A DNA stretch of 64,000 nucleotides, taken from assembly GCF_020532725.1 (NCBI RefSeq), contig NZ_JAJAVC010000006.1, positions 1 through 64,000 on the forward strand, given 5' to 3'. Positions 37,594 to 47,084 of this stretch are shown here, piece after piece. A program made the translations under genes and the position numbers. The stretch comes from Methylobacillus arboreus (GTDB lineage: Bacteria; Pseudomonadota; Gammaproteobacteria; Burkholderiales; Methylophilaceae). How positions within the stretch are numbered: the first letter of the stretch is position 1; every line of letters begins with the position of its first letter. Below the pieces are notes generated by a model. That model saw only the letters and a list, made by a program, of their open reading frames with translations. It ran no database searches and had not been told where the DNA came from.

Positions 37594-38127
37594 ATGAAGA
37601 AGATACTCGCACTCTTAGCCATCGGCTTGCTGCCGTTTAGCGCTGCAGCCCACGGCCCCGCACCACAGAAGGTAGAAAAAACCATCACCATCGACGCTAG
37701 TCCCGACAAAGTCTGGGCACTGGTCAAGGACTTCGGCAACTGGCAGAAATGGCACCCGGCAGTTGAAAGCACCAAGCTTGAGACAAAGAAAAATGAAGCT
37801 GGCGAAGAAGAAACCTTGCGCCTGCTGACGCTCAAGGGCGGCGGCACCATCCTTGAAAACCTCAAGAGCCTGGATGAAGACAGCAAACAGCTCAAGTACG
37901 GCATCATTGAAGGTGTACTGCCTGTGGCAGACTACTACTCCACCATCAGCGTCAAGGCTGCAGACGGCGGCAAGAGCGAAGTGAAGTGGCTGGGCCGCTT
38001 CTACCGTGTTTATAAGCTTAACCCACCTATCCCTCCAGGCCAGGATGACAAATCCGCCCTAGACGCAGTGAATGGCATGTATGACACGGGGCTGGAAAAC
38101 CTGAAAAAGGTTGCCGAAGGTAAATAA
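37594..38127 (+). CDS. mxaD: MxaD-like periplasmic SRPBCC protein
   Basis: A 177-residue secreted protein with signal peptide 1-19 (cleavage AAA-HG). The mature protein is a single START/SRPBCC-type domain opening HGPAPQKVEKTITIDASP and continuing with DKVWALVKDFGNWQKWHPAVE. Both the HGP-PQKV opening and the length match MxaD, a protein of methanol-oxidation clusters reported to aid electron transfer from methanol dehydrogenase to cytochrome cL. No mxaF, mxaG or xoxF is adjacent, so the name rests on sequence character. A canonical terminator follows. Confidence 0.75.
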   Translation: MKKILALLAIGLLPFSAAAHGPAPQKVEKTITIDASPDKVWALVKDFGNWQKWHPAVESTKLETKKNEAGEEETLRLLTLKGGGTILENLKSLDEDSKQLKYGIIEGVLPVADYYSTISVKAADGGKSEVKWLGRFYRVYKLNPPIPPGQDDKSALDAVNGMYDTGLENLKKVAEGK

Positions 38128-38191
38128 AAACCTCAAGCAACCCTACCCAGGCTTGTCACCTACTGACAAAAATTGTCAGTCAAAAGCCAAC

Positions 38192-38225
38192 AAAAAGCGG
38201 AGCACAAACTCCGCTTTTTTATTTT
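38192..38225 (+). terminator. Rho-independent terminator after mxaD-like gene
   Basis: AAAAAGCGGAG-CACAAA-CTCCGCTTTTTT: perfect GC-rich stem flanked by A- and T-runs, likely active in both directions. A smaller palindrome, CTGACAA/TTGTCAG, lies 15 bases earlier. Confidence 0.93.
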
Positions 38226-38276
38226 ATAAAAAATAAAACCATTAAAATTCAATAAGTAACCAACCTCCCCAAAAAG

Positions 38277-38293
38277 TTGGCACAGCCATTGCG
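38277..38293 (+). promoter_or_regulatory. Sigma-54 (RpoN) promoter of the pilin gene
   Basis: TTGGCACAGCCATTGCGA matches the -24/-12 consensus YTGGCAC-N5-TTGCW at every key base; the GG and GC doublets are exactly 12 bases apart. It lies about 72 bases upstream of the pilin ATG. In Pseudomonas and Neisseria relatives the pilin gene is driven by RpoN with the PilS/PilR pair, which fits. Confidence 0.88.
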
Positions 38294-38363
38294 AGAAGCA
38301 AGACATGCGGCACTCCTCCATGCCGCAAATACCAAACTCAACTCAACTAAAAGGGGTTTAATA

Positions 38364-38798
38364 ATGAAAAAAGTACAACAAGGTTTTACGCTGATAGAAC
38401 TGATGATCGTGGTTGCGATTATTGGTATTTTGGCGGCAGTGGCAATTCCGGCCTATTCTGACTATCAGGCCAAAGCTAAATTCACAGCCGGCCTATCTGA
38501 AATAGCAGGTTATAAAACAGGTTTTGAATTGATAGCAAACGACGGCGAAACACCATCCGTTGCAAACTTGAATATTCCTTCTACAACCACTTCGAACTGC
38601 GGACCTATTGGAGTATCAGGTACGACTCTTACATGCGTCATTGCAAATGCACCCTCCCAAGTTAATGGTAGAACCATTACACTTACCCGCGCAGCTGCTA
38701 CAGGCGCTTGGACTTGCGATAGCGACCTTGCTGGGGATGCAAAAACTAAGTACTCTCCAAAATCTTGCCAAGGTGCTGCAGCCCCTGCAACTCCATAA
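38364..38798 (+). CDS. pilA: Type IV major pilin PilA-like
   Basis: A 144-residue prepilin. The leader MKKVQQG is cut by PilD before Phe8, giving mature [20 protein letters not shown] with Glu5; this hydrophobic helix packs in the pilus core. The globular part has four cysteines (SNC, LTC, WTC, KSC), enough for two disulfides including a C-terminal D-loop, and ends with the short tail AAAPATP. Start chosen at the ATG after AAGGGG. Single gene with its own RpoN promoter and terminator. AT-richer than surrounding genes, as is common for pilins under variation. Confidence 0.93.
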   Translation: MKKVQQGFTLIELMIVVAIIGILAAVAIPAYSDYQAKAKFTAGLSEIAGYKTGFELIANDGETPSVANLNIPSTTTSNCGPIGVSGTTLTCVIANAPSQVNGRTITLTRAAATGAWTCDSDLAGDAKTKYSPKSCQGAAAPATP

Positions 38799-38818
38799 TA
38801 TTAATAAAAAAACTTATC

Positions 38819-38847
38819 AAACCCGCTACTTTAGCGGGTTTTTTATT
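38819..38847 (+). terminator. Rho-independent terminator of pilA
   Basis: AACCCGCTA-CTT-TAGCGGGTT forms a 9-bp stem followed by TTTTATT, 20 bases after the pilin stop. Confidence 0.93.
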
Positions 38848-39129
38848 CTAGGCGAGATTTACATTCACAACCTTTTAAACTTAATCTCTGGCTTAAGTGC
38901 ATATTTTCAAGTACTAAAAAGTACCATCCAAACTATCTGGTAAGGGTAAATCCAACAAAGGCGCAATAACAACGGGTATTGCATCACATGAAGTACCATC
39001 TTTCACAGGAGACAAAATCAAGATTGACTTGTCTCCTATTTCTTTTTGTCACTATCTTCTGGCCACCTACTTTCATTGCCATGCAGGGCAGAGACCCGAT
39101 GTGTAGTTGCACTCCTGCATACCCACAAG

Positions 39130-39236
39130 ATTCCGGCTCGGGGGCTGGAATAACAAGAGGCGGGTCCATGCCGGACTTCATGTCATATCAGAAGCATTCC
39201 TGAGCACTACGAGATCCCAGTTCCTAGGCCGGGATG
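39130..39236. repeat. Degenerate palindromic (REP-like) repeat remnant
   Basis: The 461-base gene-free stretch 38799-39259 contains, beyond the pilin terminator, two imperfect palindromes: ATTCCGGC/GCTGGAAT at 39130-39151 and ATCCC...GGGAT at 39214-39235, the latter read on the minus strand as GTCATCCCGGCC. Their base composition and the GTCATCCCGG style resemble extragenic palindromic repeats. A 74-codon open frame across it has no ribosome site and looks accidental. The stretch 38850-39000 shows nothing recognisable. Confidence 0.4.
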
Positions 39237-39259
39237 ACAAAACAATGTGAGGAAAGAGA

Positions 39260-40024
39260 TCAGACACTCAAAACCTGCCCATGCTGCAATGCCTGCGGCG
39301 CCAAAGGATGCCTGGCAGCATCGATCTCCCGCATGATGGCTTCCCCTTCACCCGGCTTCAGATGCGTGATCCAGACCTGAGGACTGGACTTGAATTGATC
39401 CAGCCCAGTCAGCAGCAATACCGGGCAATAATGGTGAGAAACCAGTGCCAGTGCGATCTCGGCATTGGTGAACGAGGCTTCAACGATGAGGTGGCACAGA
39501 TTGTTCGCCTGGTTCACCGCTTGCCAGAACTCATTGCAGCTGGTGGTATCCCCGGTAAATGCCAGGCTGCCTTCACCGCTATCCAACAAATACCCCACGG
39601 CAGGCACGGTGTGGTTGGCAGGCAGGGCAACAATACGCCTGCCACCCAGCGTAATGGCTTCGCCCACTGCCACCGGGGCATATTGCAGCAGGGGTTGCTC
39701 TGGGGTAGGTATCTGGCTGAAGTCAGGCCAGATATGCCAGTTGAACAGGTGCGCTTTCAGGCTGGCGATGGTTTCCGGCAAGGCATGTACCGTCACAGGC
39801 TGATCACGCTGTCCGGCAACAGCATCCAATAGAAGCGGCAGGAATGCGACATGGTCCAGGTGGGAATGTGTCAAAAATACATGGTCAATGTCCACCAATT
39901 GCTCAAGCGTGAGATCGCCCACGCCGGTGCCGGCATCAATGAGGATGTCATCATCCACCAGCAAGGAGGTGGTACGCAGGCCCAAACCTATACCGCCGTC
40001 ACAACCAAGAACCCGGACAATCAT
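39260..40024 (-). CDS. MBL-fold hydrolase, class II 3',5'-cyclic nucleotide phosphodiesterase-like
   Basis: A 254-residue metallo-beta-lactamase fold protein. The first metal motif is T-H53-S-H55-L-D57-H58; FTGDTT and ITHL supply later ligands. The layout, with GLRTTSLLVDDDILIDAGTG before the motif, resembles class II cAMP phosphodiesterases (PDE1/CpdP type). The start ATG overlaps the stop of the adenylate cyclase gene (ATGA), so both are made together. Its likely job is to degrade the cyclic nucleotide made by the partner, an inference from this coupling. Other MBL phosphodiesterase activities remain possible. Confidence 0.78.
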   Translation of the reverse strand: MIVRVLGCDGGIGLGLRTTSLLVDDDILIDAGTGVGDLTLEQLVDIDHVFLTHSHLDHVAFLPLLLDAVAGQRDQPVTVHALPETIASLKAHLFNWHIWPDFSQIPTPEQPLLQYAPVAVGEAITLGGRRIVALPANHTVPAVGYLLDSGEGSLAFTGDTTSCNEFWQAVNQANNLCHLIVEASFTNAEIALALVSHHYCPVLLLTGLDQFKSSPQVWITHLKPGEGEAIMREIDAARHPLAPQALQHGQVLSV

Positions 40025-42249
40025 GCTGCTCCCCGCTTGTTTTCAAAGTTGAATACCGCATCCCAGTCCATTGCTGGCGCATGCATGCTGAAATAAGCAA
40101 TCCGCTCAATATAAATGCTATAGATTCTGCGCTCTCCATAGGCAGTCTGCAATGCGTTGAATGACTTGCCGGCTTGAATCCAATGTTGCTGGCGATAGAG
40201 GATTAATGCTGCCTCATATTGCGCTAGTTCCTGTGCCAGGACAGCATCCCCAAATGGGACAGGCGCATAAATCCGCACAGGCGTATCTTTCCCCTTAACA
40301 CGTACCAGATCAAGCTCGCGATAATGATATTGACCGGCTTGCCGGACAGTGCTCTCGCTCACAATCACCGGTTCGCCATAATATTCGCTTAACCCTTCCA
40401 GCCGCGCGCCCAGGTTGACGGCATCTCCCAGCACGGTATACGCCATGCGGAACTCCGAACCCATGTTGCCGACAGTCATTTCCCCGCTATTCAATCCCAT
40501 GCCTATTTCCAGTTTGGGCCACCCCTTCTGCTTGAAGCCGGTATTCAGCTCCTTGAGTGCCTGTACCATGCCCAATGCCGCATTGACGGCATTGCCTGGA
40601 TGTTCGGCATCTGCCAGTGGCGCGCCCCAGAATGCCATGATGGCATCTCCCATGTATTTGTCTATGGTGCCGCGATGCTGGTGAATGACACGGGTCATGA
40701 CGGTGAGATATTCATTCATCAGCTTGCCCAGCGTTTGCGGATCCAGCGACTCGGAGATCGTCGTGAATCCGCGGATATCGCAAAACAATATCGTGAGCTC
40801 GCGGCTTTCACCTTCCAGCCCAAACTGCTGCGGCCTGTCTGCCATTTCAGCCACCAGCTCCGGCGGCACATACTGACCGAACAGTTGCGCTAAATGCCGC
40901 TTGCTGCGCGACTCAATGAAATAGCCATAGCTCATATTGAGCATATAAACCAGCACAAGTAGCAACAAGGTAGAAGCTAATGGCAGCACAAATCCAGCTT
41001 GCCAGAACATGAGGTTGGCAAGCACAGATAAACCCAACAGGGCCGCAACCAGGATAGTCGAAGACAAGGGGCTCAATCGTGGCAGCAAACAAGCTAGCCA
41101 CACACCCAGGATAAGTAACAACAGACATTCTGCAGCGATGGTATAAGCAGGATGCTGCTTGATGCTGCCGTCCAATATGCCTGCAATCATATTGGCGTGA
41201 ATCTCAACGCCGGGATACACGCTCTGCACCGGGGTGGCGCGCAAATCCATCAGCCCTGGCGCAGTGGTGCCGATCAAGACGATGCGACCCCTGAGCAAGT
41301 GTTGGGATACCTTGCCATGCAACACATCAACGGCCGACACATAAGGGAAGCTACCCTGCCGTCCGCGATAGGGAATCAAGGCACTGAGGGCGGCATCAAC
41401 CGGGATTTTTCTGTGGCCGAGCTGCAGCCATTCCATTCCCGCATAGCTTCTGGCATAGACAAAGCCAGGCGTAATCTCCACGCCACCCAATGCCTGGCGC
41501 GCCACGGCCAGTGACAATGCTTCATACACGCCATCTTGGAACTGCACCAGCAGGGGAATGCGCCGGGTAACGCCGTCGCCGTCAGGGTCTGGATTGAAAT
41601 GTCCGGCAACACGCACCTGCTGCTGCAACAGCGGCAGGTTGGCGCCATAACCGATGGCATGCAGCGGGGTAATATCACGGCCGGCAAGCATATCCGCAGC
41701 CATGACGGGCGGTGGCAGCTTACCAATGTTGTGCTGGACATTGCTGCGCTCATGCCGGAAGTAATAGCCCAGCACGACATTGCGCCCCTGCACGCTGTGG
41801 GCAAACTGCTGGTCATAATCCAGCTCTGCCTCCAATGCTTCTACAACCTTTGCAATCTCCGGCTGATGGTTGAGTTTCGCTTGCCGGATTCTTTGCAGGT
41901 TTGCCAGGCCGGAGCTTTCATCTTTTTCAGCAAACACCACATCAAACGCCACAACTTTGGCCTGATATTCATCAAACAGGCGATCCAGCAAATGTGCAAG
42001 CTTGTGACGGCTCCAGGGCCAATGCCCTTCCTGTTGCAGGCTGCTTTCATCAATATCCACAATCACGATGCGATCATCCTGTCCGCCCGGCATCAATAGC
42101 TGCAATTTGGCATCGTAGGCAAAATGCTCCAGGCTATGCACAAAGCCCAGGTTTATCAGCCCTGCTGTATGCCCCAGCAGGATGCCGGCCACCAATAGGC
42201 CAAGCAATATACGAATCTGTGAATGGGAAACAAGACGAGAAAGGCGCAT
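40021..42249 (-). CDS. CHASE2-domain class III adenylate cyclase
   Basis: A 742-residue membrane sensor-enzyme. It has one N-terminal transmembrane helix (about 11-32), an extracytoplasmic CHASE2 domain (about 35-355; DDRIVIVDIDESSL and WPWSR are hallmarks), three helices (about 366-440), and a class III cyclase domain (about 480-660). Metal ligands are Asp491 and Asp535; Lys531 and Thr605 fit adenine rather than guanine recognition; Asn612 and Arg616 are the transition-state residues. A tail of about 80 residues follows. It should make cAMP in response to an unknown periplasmic signal. Translationally coupled to a phosphodiesterase-like gene. Confidence 0.93.
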   Translation of the reverse strand: MRLSRLVSHSQIRILLGLLVAGILLGHTAGLINLGFVHSLEHFAYDAKLQLLMPGGQDDRIVIVDIDESSLQQEGHWPWSRHKLAHLLDRLFDEYQAKVVAFDVVFAEKDESSGLANLQRIRQAKLNHQPEIAKVVEALEAELDYDQQFAHSVQGRNVVLGYYFRHERSNVQHNIGKLPPPVMAADMLAGRDITPLHAIGYGANLPLLQQQVRVAGHFNPDPDGDGVTRRIPLLVQFQDGVYEALSLAVARQALGGVEITPGFVYARSYAGMEWLQLGHRKIPVDAALSALIPYRGRQGSFPYVSAVDVLHGKVSQHLLRGRIVLIGTTAPGLMDLRATPVQSVYPGVEIHANMIAGILDGSIKQHPAYTIAAECLLLLILGVWLACLLPRLSPLSSTILVAALLGLSVLANLMFWQAGFVLPLASTLLLLVLVYMLNMSYGYFIESRSKRHLAQLFGQYVPPELVAEMADRPQQFGLEGESRELTILFCDIRGFTTISESLDPQTLGKLMNEYLTVMTRVIHQHRGTIDKYMGDAIMAFWGAPLADAEHPGNAVNAALGMVQALKELNTGFKQKGWPKLEIGMGLNSGEMTVGNMGSEFRMAYTVLGDAVNLGARLEGLSEYYGEPVIVSESTVRQAGQYHYRELDLVRVKGKDTPVRIYAPVPFGDAVLAQELAQYEAALILYRQQHWIQAGKSFNALQTAYGERRIYSIYIERIAYFSMHAPAMDWDAVFNFENKRGAA

Positions 42250-42387
42250 GTGGGAATGAATTTATAATATGTTTTTGAGTTAAAAACCCATGATTTATCA
42301 GAAGCATATCGCAAAAGTAATGCACAGGAACAGGCCCTAGACCATCGAGACCATGGCAGAATATTGCTTTTGCCAAACGTAGGCAGT

Positions 42388-43056
42388 ATGTCTTTACTTG
42401 ATTTTGTTGAAATATCCTTCAGCGACCCCATTCATAACAGCGTCATCTGGTTGCATGGCCTAGGCGCCGATGGCTATGACTTCGCCCCGGTGGTACGGGA
42501 ACTGGCCTTGCCGCATACCCGCTTCATTCTGCCACACGCCCCCGTCCTGCCCGTCACTGTCAATCAGGGTTATGAAATGCGCGCGTGGTATGACATTTAC
42601 AGCTTTGAACCGGGCTCCAGGCAGGATGCCGATGGCATTCATGCCACACAGCAGCAAATTGAAGCACTGATTGCCCATGAAATAGAGCGCGGCATTTCGA
42701 GCCAGCACATTATGCTGGTCGGGTTTTCACAGGGCGGCGCAATTGCACTGCACACGGCGCTACGCCATCAAGCGCCACTGGCCGGGGCACTGGCACTTTC
42801 CACCTACCTGCCGCTGGCTGACAGCCTGCCCACAGGGCGGCATGCCGCCAATCAAGCCACTCCCATATTCATGGCGCATGGCACACAGGACAACATTATT
42901 CCGCTAAGCCGCCATCATGCCTCCGCCCAGGTATTACAAGGCCTGGGCTACGCGCTGGAGCTGCATGAATACCCGATGCCGCACTCGGTTTGCATAGAGG
43001 AAATCGACGATATCCGCCGCTTCATGCAGCAGCACTTGGGCTTATCATTAACTTAA
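42388..43056 (+). CDS. Phospholipase/carboxylesterase family hydrolase
   Basis: A 222-residue alpha/beta hydrolase of the EstB/acyl-protein thioesterase family. The nucleophile is in VGFSQGG; the acid is Asp in HGTQDNII; the His is in PMPHSVCIEE. The N-terminal HGLGADGYDF forms the oxyanion hole. Hydrolyses short-chain esters or acyl thioesters; the physiological substrate is unknown. The start is set at MSLLDFVEI; a TTG eight codons earlier is in frame. Divergent from the cyclase gene; the 138-base gap shows no convincing promoter or CRP-like site. Confidence 0.9.
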   Translation: MSLLDFVEISFSDPIHNSVIWLHGLGADGYDFAPVVRELALPHTRFILPHAPVLPVTVNQGYEMRAWYDIYSFEPGSRQDADGIHATQQQIEALIAHEIERGISSQHIMLVGFSQGGAIALHTALRHQAPLAGALALSTYLPLADSLPTGRHAANQATPIFMAHGTQDNIIPLSRHHASAQVLQGLGYALELHEYPMPHSVCIEEIDDIRRFMQQHLGLSLT

Positions 43057-43166
43057 TCATGGTTTACAGGGGCAGATCGTCGTAAAATAGCGCATTATTT
43101 TCAATAACGCAGGGAGCACATCAGCTTGACCAAGTTGTTTGACATGCCCCTGCAACGGTCGTATCT

Positions 43167-43424
43167 ATGAGTAAAAAAACCAAAGCTGACGACCAGCAGA
43201 CCAGCATGTTCGAAGCCATGAGCTTTGAAAATGCCATGACAGAGCTGGAAAGCCTGGTCGCACAGATCGAGTCCGGCCAACTGCCGCTTGAACAATCCCT
43301 GGCCGCTTACAAGCGCGGTTCCGAGTTACTGCAACATTGCCAGAAGTCACTGGCCGAGGTTGAGCAACAAGTGCGCATCCTCAACGAATCCAACCAGCTA
43401 CAAACCTACACCGACACTAAATGA
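43167..43424 (+). CDS. xseB: Exodeoxyribonuclease VII small subunit
   Basis: An 85-residue helical subunit of ExoVII, which degrades single-stranded DNA. The signature FENAMTELESLVAQIESGQLPLEQSLAAYKRG is present. Its stop overlaps the ispA start by 4 bases. The xseB-ispA-dxs order is one of the best conserved operons in proteobacteria. Confidence 0.95.
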   Translation: MSKKTKADDQQTSMFEAMSFENAMTELESLVAQIESGQLPLEQSLAAYKRGSELLQHCQKSLAEVEQQVRILNESNQLQTYTDTK

Positions 43425-44311
43425 CCGATTTTCAAAGCTGGGCCCGCCATACCCAACAACGGATGGAACAAGTACTGGATACCCTCCTGCCAGCCTCCAA
43501 CATTGCTCCCGACCGCCTGCATGAAGCCATGCGCTATGCGGTGCTGGGCGGAGGCAAGCGCGTGCGCGCATTGCTGGCGCATGCAGCAGGCGAACTATGC
43601 GGCGCCAACCCGGAAAAAGTGGATGTCGCTGCTGCTGCTGTAGAGCTGATCCATGCATACTCCCTCGTGCATGATGACATGCCCTGTATGGACGATGACG
43701 ACTTGCGCCGTGGCAAACCTTCCTGCCACAAACAGTATGATGATGCGACGGCGCTCCTGGTAGGCGATGCATTGCAAACACTGGCATTCCAATCCCTTGC
43801 CACATCCGGATTATGCAACGACCCTGGACGCCAGCTGGAAATGGTCAGCCTGCTCGCCATTGCCAGCGGTTCGCGCGGCATGGCAGGCGGCCAGGCCATT
43901 GACCTTGCCAGCGTAGGCAAGGCACTTGACCAGACTGAACTGGAATATATGCATATCCACAAAACCGGCGCGCTGATTCGTGCAGCAGCCCTGCTGGGGG
44001 CACAGTGTGCGGATGATCTGAACCAGGAGCAGCTACAGGCGATAGACCACTATGCCCAGTCCATCGGACTGGCTTTCCAGGTAGTGGACGATATCCTTGA
44101 TGCCGAGGCCGATAGCGAGACCTTGGGTAAAACCGCAGGCAAGGATGCGGAAAGCGACAAGCCGACCTATGTCACCATCCTCGGCATAGACCGCGCCAAG
44201 CAACTGGCACAGGAACTGCTCGACAATGCACTCGCACCACTTGCGCCTTATGGAGAAGCAGCCAATCAATTGAAGCAAGTTGCCAATTTCATTACCCAAC
44301 GCAGCTTTTGA
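43421..44311 (+). CDS. ispA: Farnesyl diphosphate synthase IspA
   Basis: Condenses isopentenyl diphosphate with dimethylallyl then geranyl diphosphate, giving farnesyl diphosphate for undecaprenol and ubiquinone chains. 296 residues. The first Asp-rich motif DDMPCMD begins at residue 85 and the second, DDILD, near 222; FARM-region sequence (residue 4-5 before the motif: YSLVH) fits a C15 product. Coupled to xseB upstream; dxs follows 12 bases on. Confidence 0.96.
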   Translation: MTDFQSWARHTQQRMEQVLDTLLPASNIAPDRLHEAMRYAVLGGGKRVRALLAHAAGELCGANPEKVDVAAAAVELIHAYSLVHDDMPCMDDDDLRRGKPSCHKQYDDATALLVGDALQTLAFQSLATSGLCNDPGRQLEMVSLLAIASGSRGMAGGQAIDLASVGKALDQTELEYMHIHKTGALIRAAALLGAQCADDLNQEQLQAIDHYAQSIGLAFQVVDDILDAEADSETLGKTAGKDAESDKPTYVTILGIDRAKQLAQELLDNALAPLAPYGEAANQLKQVANFITQRSF

Positions 44312-44322
44312 GCGGGCAAGCC

Positions 44323-46167
44323 ATGTATGAACTGCTAGAAAGCATCAATTCACCCGAGCAACTGCGCAAGCTGGACCGCAGGGAACTGCATACGCTCGCA
44401 GAGCAACTGCGTGGTTTTCTCGTCAACAGCGTGGCGCAGACCGGTGGACACCTGTCCTCAAACCTTGGTGTGGTAGAGCTCACCATTGCCCTGCACTATG
44501 TGTTCAGCACACCTGAAGACCGCATAGTCTGGGATGTGGGACACCAAACCTATCCTCACAAGATATTGACAGGCCGCCGTGAAGCCATGAGCAGCCTGCG
44601 CAAGCCTGGCGGTATTGCCGGCTTCCCGCGCCGGGATGAAAGCATCTACGACACTTTTGGCACTGGCCACTCCAGCACCTCCATCTCCGCTGCGCTGGGC
44701 ATGGCCATCGCTGCACAGAAAACCGGCTCCGACCGCCACTCGATCGCCATCATCGGCGATGGCGCGATGACGGCAGGCATGGCGTTTGAAGCGCTCAACA
44801 ATGCGGGTGCAATGGATGCCAATCTGCTGGTGATCCTCAACGACAATGACATGTCGATTTCCCCTAATGTAGGTGCACTCACCAACTATCTCGCCAAGCT
44901 GCTTTCAGGGCCACTGTACACCACGATGCGCCGCTCAGGGGAGAAAATGCTGGGTGTCGTGCCGCCTGTGCGCGAATTTGCCAAGCGTGCAGAAGAGCAT
45001 GTCAAAGGCATGGTGACGCCCGGCACATTGTTCGAGGAATTCGGCTTCAATTACATTGGTCCGATTGATGGCCATGACATTGATGTACTGATCGCCACCC
45101 TGGGCAATATCCGCGAACTCAAGGGCCCGCAGTTCCTGCACATCGCCACACAGAAAGGCCATGGCTACCAGCCGGCTGAAGACAATCCGGGCAAATACCA
45201 CGGCGTTGGCAAGTTTGACCCGAGCAATGGCTGCTCGATCGCCCAGGCCGGCAAGAAAACCTATACCCAGGTGTTCAGCGACTGGCTGGTAGACATGGCA
45301 AAACAGGATAAACGCCTGATCGGCATCACGCCGGCCATGTGCGATGGCTCCGGCCTCAATGCCTTTGCCGAGCAGTTTCCCGACCGCTTTTACGATGTCG
45401 GCATTGCCGAGCAGCATGCGCTCACTTTTGCCGCAGGCATGGCGTGCGATGGCCTCAAGCCAGTCGTGGCAATTTACTCCACCTTCCTGCAACGTGCCTA
45501 CGACCAGTTCATACACGATATTGCCCTGCAAAACCTGCCAGTCATGTTTGCCATAGACCGTGCCGGACTGGTAGGCGCTGATGGCCCCACCCACGCAGGC
45601 AGCTTCGACTTGAGCTACCTGCGCTGCATCCCCAATATCGTCATCATGACGCCCAGCGATGAGAACGAATGCAGACAAATGCTCTACACCGCCTACCAGC
45701 ACAACGGCCCTTCCGCCGTACGCTATCCGCGTGGTGGCGGCCCGGGGGCGGCAATATCAAGCACTATGCAGGCGCTTGAAATAGGCAAAGGTGAAATCCG
45801 CAGGCAGGGCAGCAAGATTGCCATACTGGCCTTTGGCAGCATGCTAACGCCCACATTAGAGGCAGGTGAGAAGCTTGGCGCCACCGTCGCCAATATGCGC
45901 TTCGTCAAACCGCTTGACAAAGCACTGGTGAAAAACCTGGCAAGCACGCATGAGCTGATCGTCACCATCGAGGAAAACGCCATCATGGGCGGTGCCGGTG
46001 CGGCAGTAATGGAAGCGTTGCAAGCATCCGGGCTGGAAACGCCGGTGTTATGCCTAGGCCTGCCGGATGCATTTATTGAGCACGGCGTACATGAAACCAT
46101 GCTCGCAGAATGTGGTCTTAACGCAAGCGGCATTGCTGCCGCAATTGAGAAAAGAGTAACCAAGTAG
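44323..46167 (+). CDS. dxs: 1-deoxy-D-xylulose-5-phosphate synthase
   Basis: First enzyme of the MEP isoprenoid pathway, joining pyruvate and glyceraldehyde 3-phosphate with thiamine diphosphate. 614 residues from [11 protein letters not shown]. The ThDP motif is [16 protein letters not shown]; the catalytic His region is [31 protein letters not shown] carries the catalytic Glu. A TTG five codons upstream, overlapping the ispA stop, is in frame but less likely. It supplies precursors to IspA. Confidence 0.97.
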   Translation: MYELLESINSPEQLRKLDRRELHTLAEQLRGFLVNSVAQTGGHLSSNLGVVELTIALHYVFSTPEDRIVWDVGHQTYPHKILTGRREAMSSLRKPGGIAGFPRRDESIYDTFGTGHSSTSISAALGMAIAAQKTGSDRHSIAIIGDGAMTAGMAFEALNNAGAMDANLLVILNDNDMSISPNVGALTNYLAKLLSGPLYTTMRRSGEKMLGVVPPVREFAKRAEEHVKGMVTPGTLFEEFGFNYIGPIDGHDIDVLIATLGNIRELKGPQFLHIATQKGHGYQPAEDNPGKYHGVGKFDPSNGCSIAQAGKKTYTQVFSDWLVDMAKQDKRLIGITPAMCDGSGLNAFAEQFPDRFYDVGIAEQHALTFAAGMACDGLKPVVAIYSTFLQRAYDQFIHDIALQNLPVMFAIDRAGLVGADGPTHAGSFDLSYLRCIPNIVIMTPSDENECRQMLYTAYQHNGPSAVRYPRGGGPGAAISSTMQALEIGKGEIRRQGSKIAILAFGSMLTPTLEAGEKLGATVANMRFVKPLDKALVKNLASTHELIVTIEENAIMGGAGAAVMEALQASGLETPVLCLGLPDAFIEHGVHETMLAECGLNASGIAAAIEKRVTK

Positions 46168-46211
46168 TATACTCAACTATTACCGAATTCACTTAAGTTT
46201 TCAGGATCGCC

Positions 46212-47012
46212 ATGAACCAACCCTCCATTCCACCCATTGAAGATGTGCAGAATACCCCGGACACCCGGCAGCTTGCCATTGACAAGGTAGGAATCAAATC
46301 CATCCGCCACCCGGTCAAGGTCAAGGACAAGACCGGCGGTGTCCAGCACACCGTTGCCACTTTCAACATGTACGTGTTCCTGCCGCATAACTTCAAGGGC
46401 ACGCACATGTCGCGCTTTGTTGAGATTCTCAACATGAACGAGCGCGAGATTTCCGTGGATTCCTTCGAAAGCATCCTGCGCGCCATGGTGCAACGCCTGG
46501 ATGCGGAGTCCGGCCACGTGGAAATGACATTCCCCTATTTCGTCAACAAGGCCGCCCCGGTTTCCGGCGTCGAAAGCCTATCTGACTATGAAGTCACATT
46601 CATCGGCGAAATCAACCAGGGCAAGTACGACATTACCGTCAAGGTCGTCGTACCCGTCACCAGCTTGTGCCCATGTTCGAAGAAGATTTCCGACTATGGT
46701 GCGCACAACCAGCGCTCACATGTCACAGTCACTGCCCTGATCAGTGACTTCATCTGGGTGGAAGACATCATCCGCCTGGTTGAAGACCAGGCTTCCTGCG
46801 AGGTTTACGGCCTGCTGAAGCGCCCCGATGAAAAATATGTCACCGAGCGCGCCTACGACAACCCCAAGTTTGTCGAAGACATCGTGCGCGACGTGGCTGC
46901 CGAGCTGAATGCAGAGAAAAAAATCGTCGCTTACACCGTGGAATCGGAAAACTTCGAATCCATCCACAACCACTCTGCTTATGCACTGATCGAAAAAGAC
47001 AAGCGCAAGTAA
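46212..47012 (+). CDS. folE2: GTP cyclohydrolase FolE2 (GCYH-IB)
   Basis: Converts GTP to dihydroneopterin triphosphate, the first step of folate and tetrahydromethanopterin-type cofactors. 266 residues of the type IB family, which is unrelated in sequence to FolE and not strictly zinc dependent. The metal-binding Cys is in [19 protein letters not shown] and a conserved Glu in [10 protein letters not shown]. Methylotrophs need large pools of C1 carriers, which may explain its separate expression; no Zur box was seen in the 44-base leader. Confidence 0.95.
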   Translation: MNQPSIPPIEDVQNTPDTRQLAIDKVGIKSIRHPVKVKDKTGGVQHTVATFNMYVFLPHNFKGTHMSRFVEILNMNEREISVDSFESILRAMVQRLDAESGHVEMTFPYFVNKAAPVSGVESLSDYEVTFIGEINQGKYDITVKVVVPVTSLCPCSKKISDYGAHNQRSHVTVTALISDFIWVEDIIRLVEDQASCEVYGLLKRPDEKYVTERAYDNPKFVEDIVRDVAAELNAEKKIVAYTVESENFESIHNHSAYALIEKDKRK

Positions 47013-47040
47013 TTATTAGCGAAGCAAGAGTCAGAAACAA

Positions 47041-47071
47041 AAACGGCAGCTTGAAGCTGCCGTTTTTTTTA
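47041..47071. terminator. Bidirectional terminator between folE2 and protease gene
   Basis: AAAACGGCAGC-TTGAA-GCTGCCGTTTT followed by further T residues; A-run and T-run on both sides make it usable by both convergent genes. Confidence 0.93.
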
Positions 47072-47084
47072 TTGCGTTTAAGGT

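Noticed and set aside
38979-39203. 74-codon open frame after the pilin gene
   Set aside because: No ribosome site, overlaps palindromic repeat sequence, and the predicted protein has no domain-like composition.
43139-43167. TTGACA-N17-TATCTA before xseB
   Set aside because: A promoter here would start transcription inside the xseB coding sequence; coincidence is more likely.
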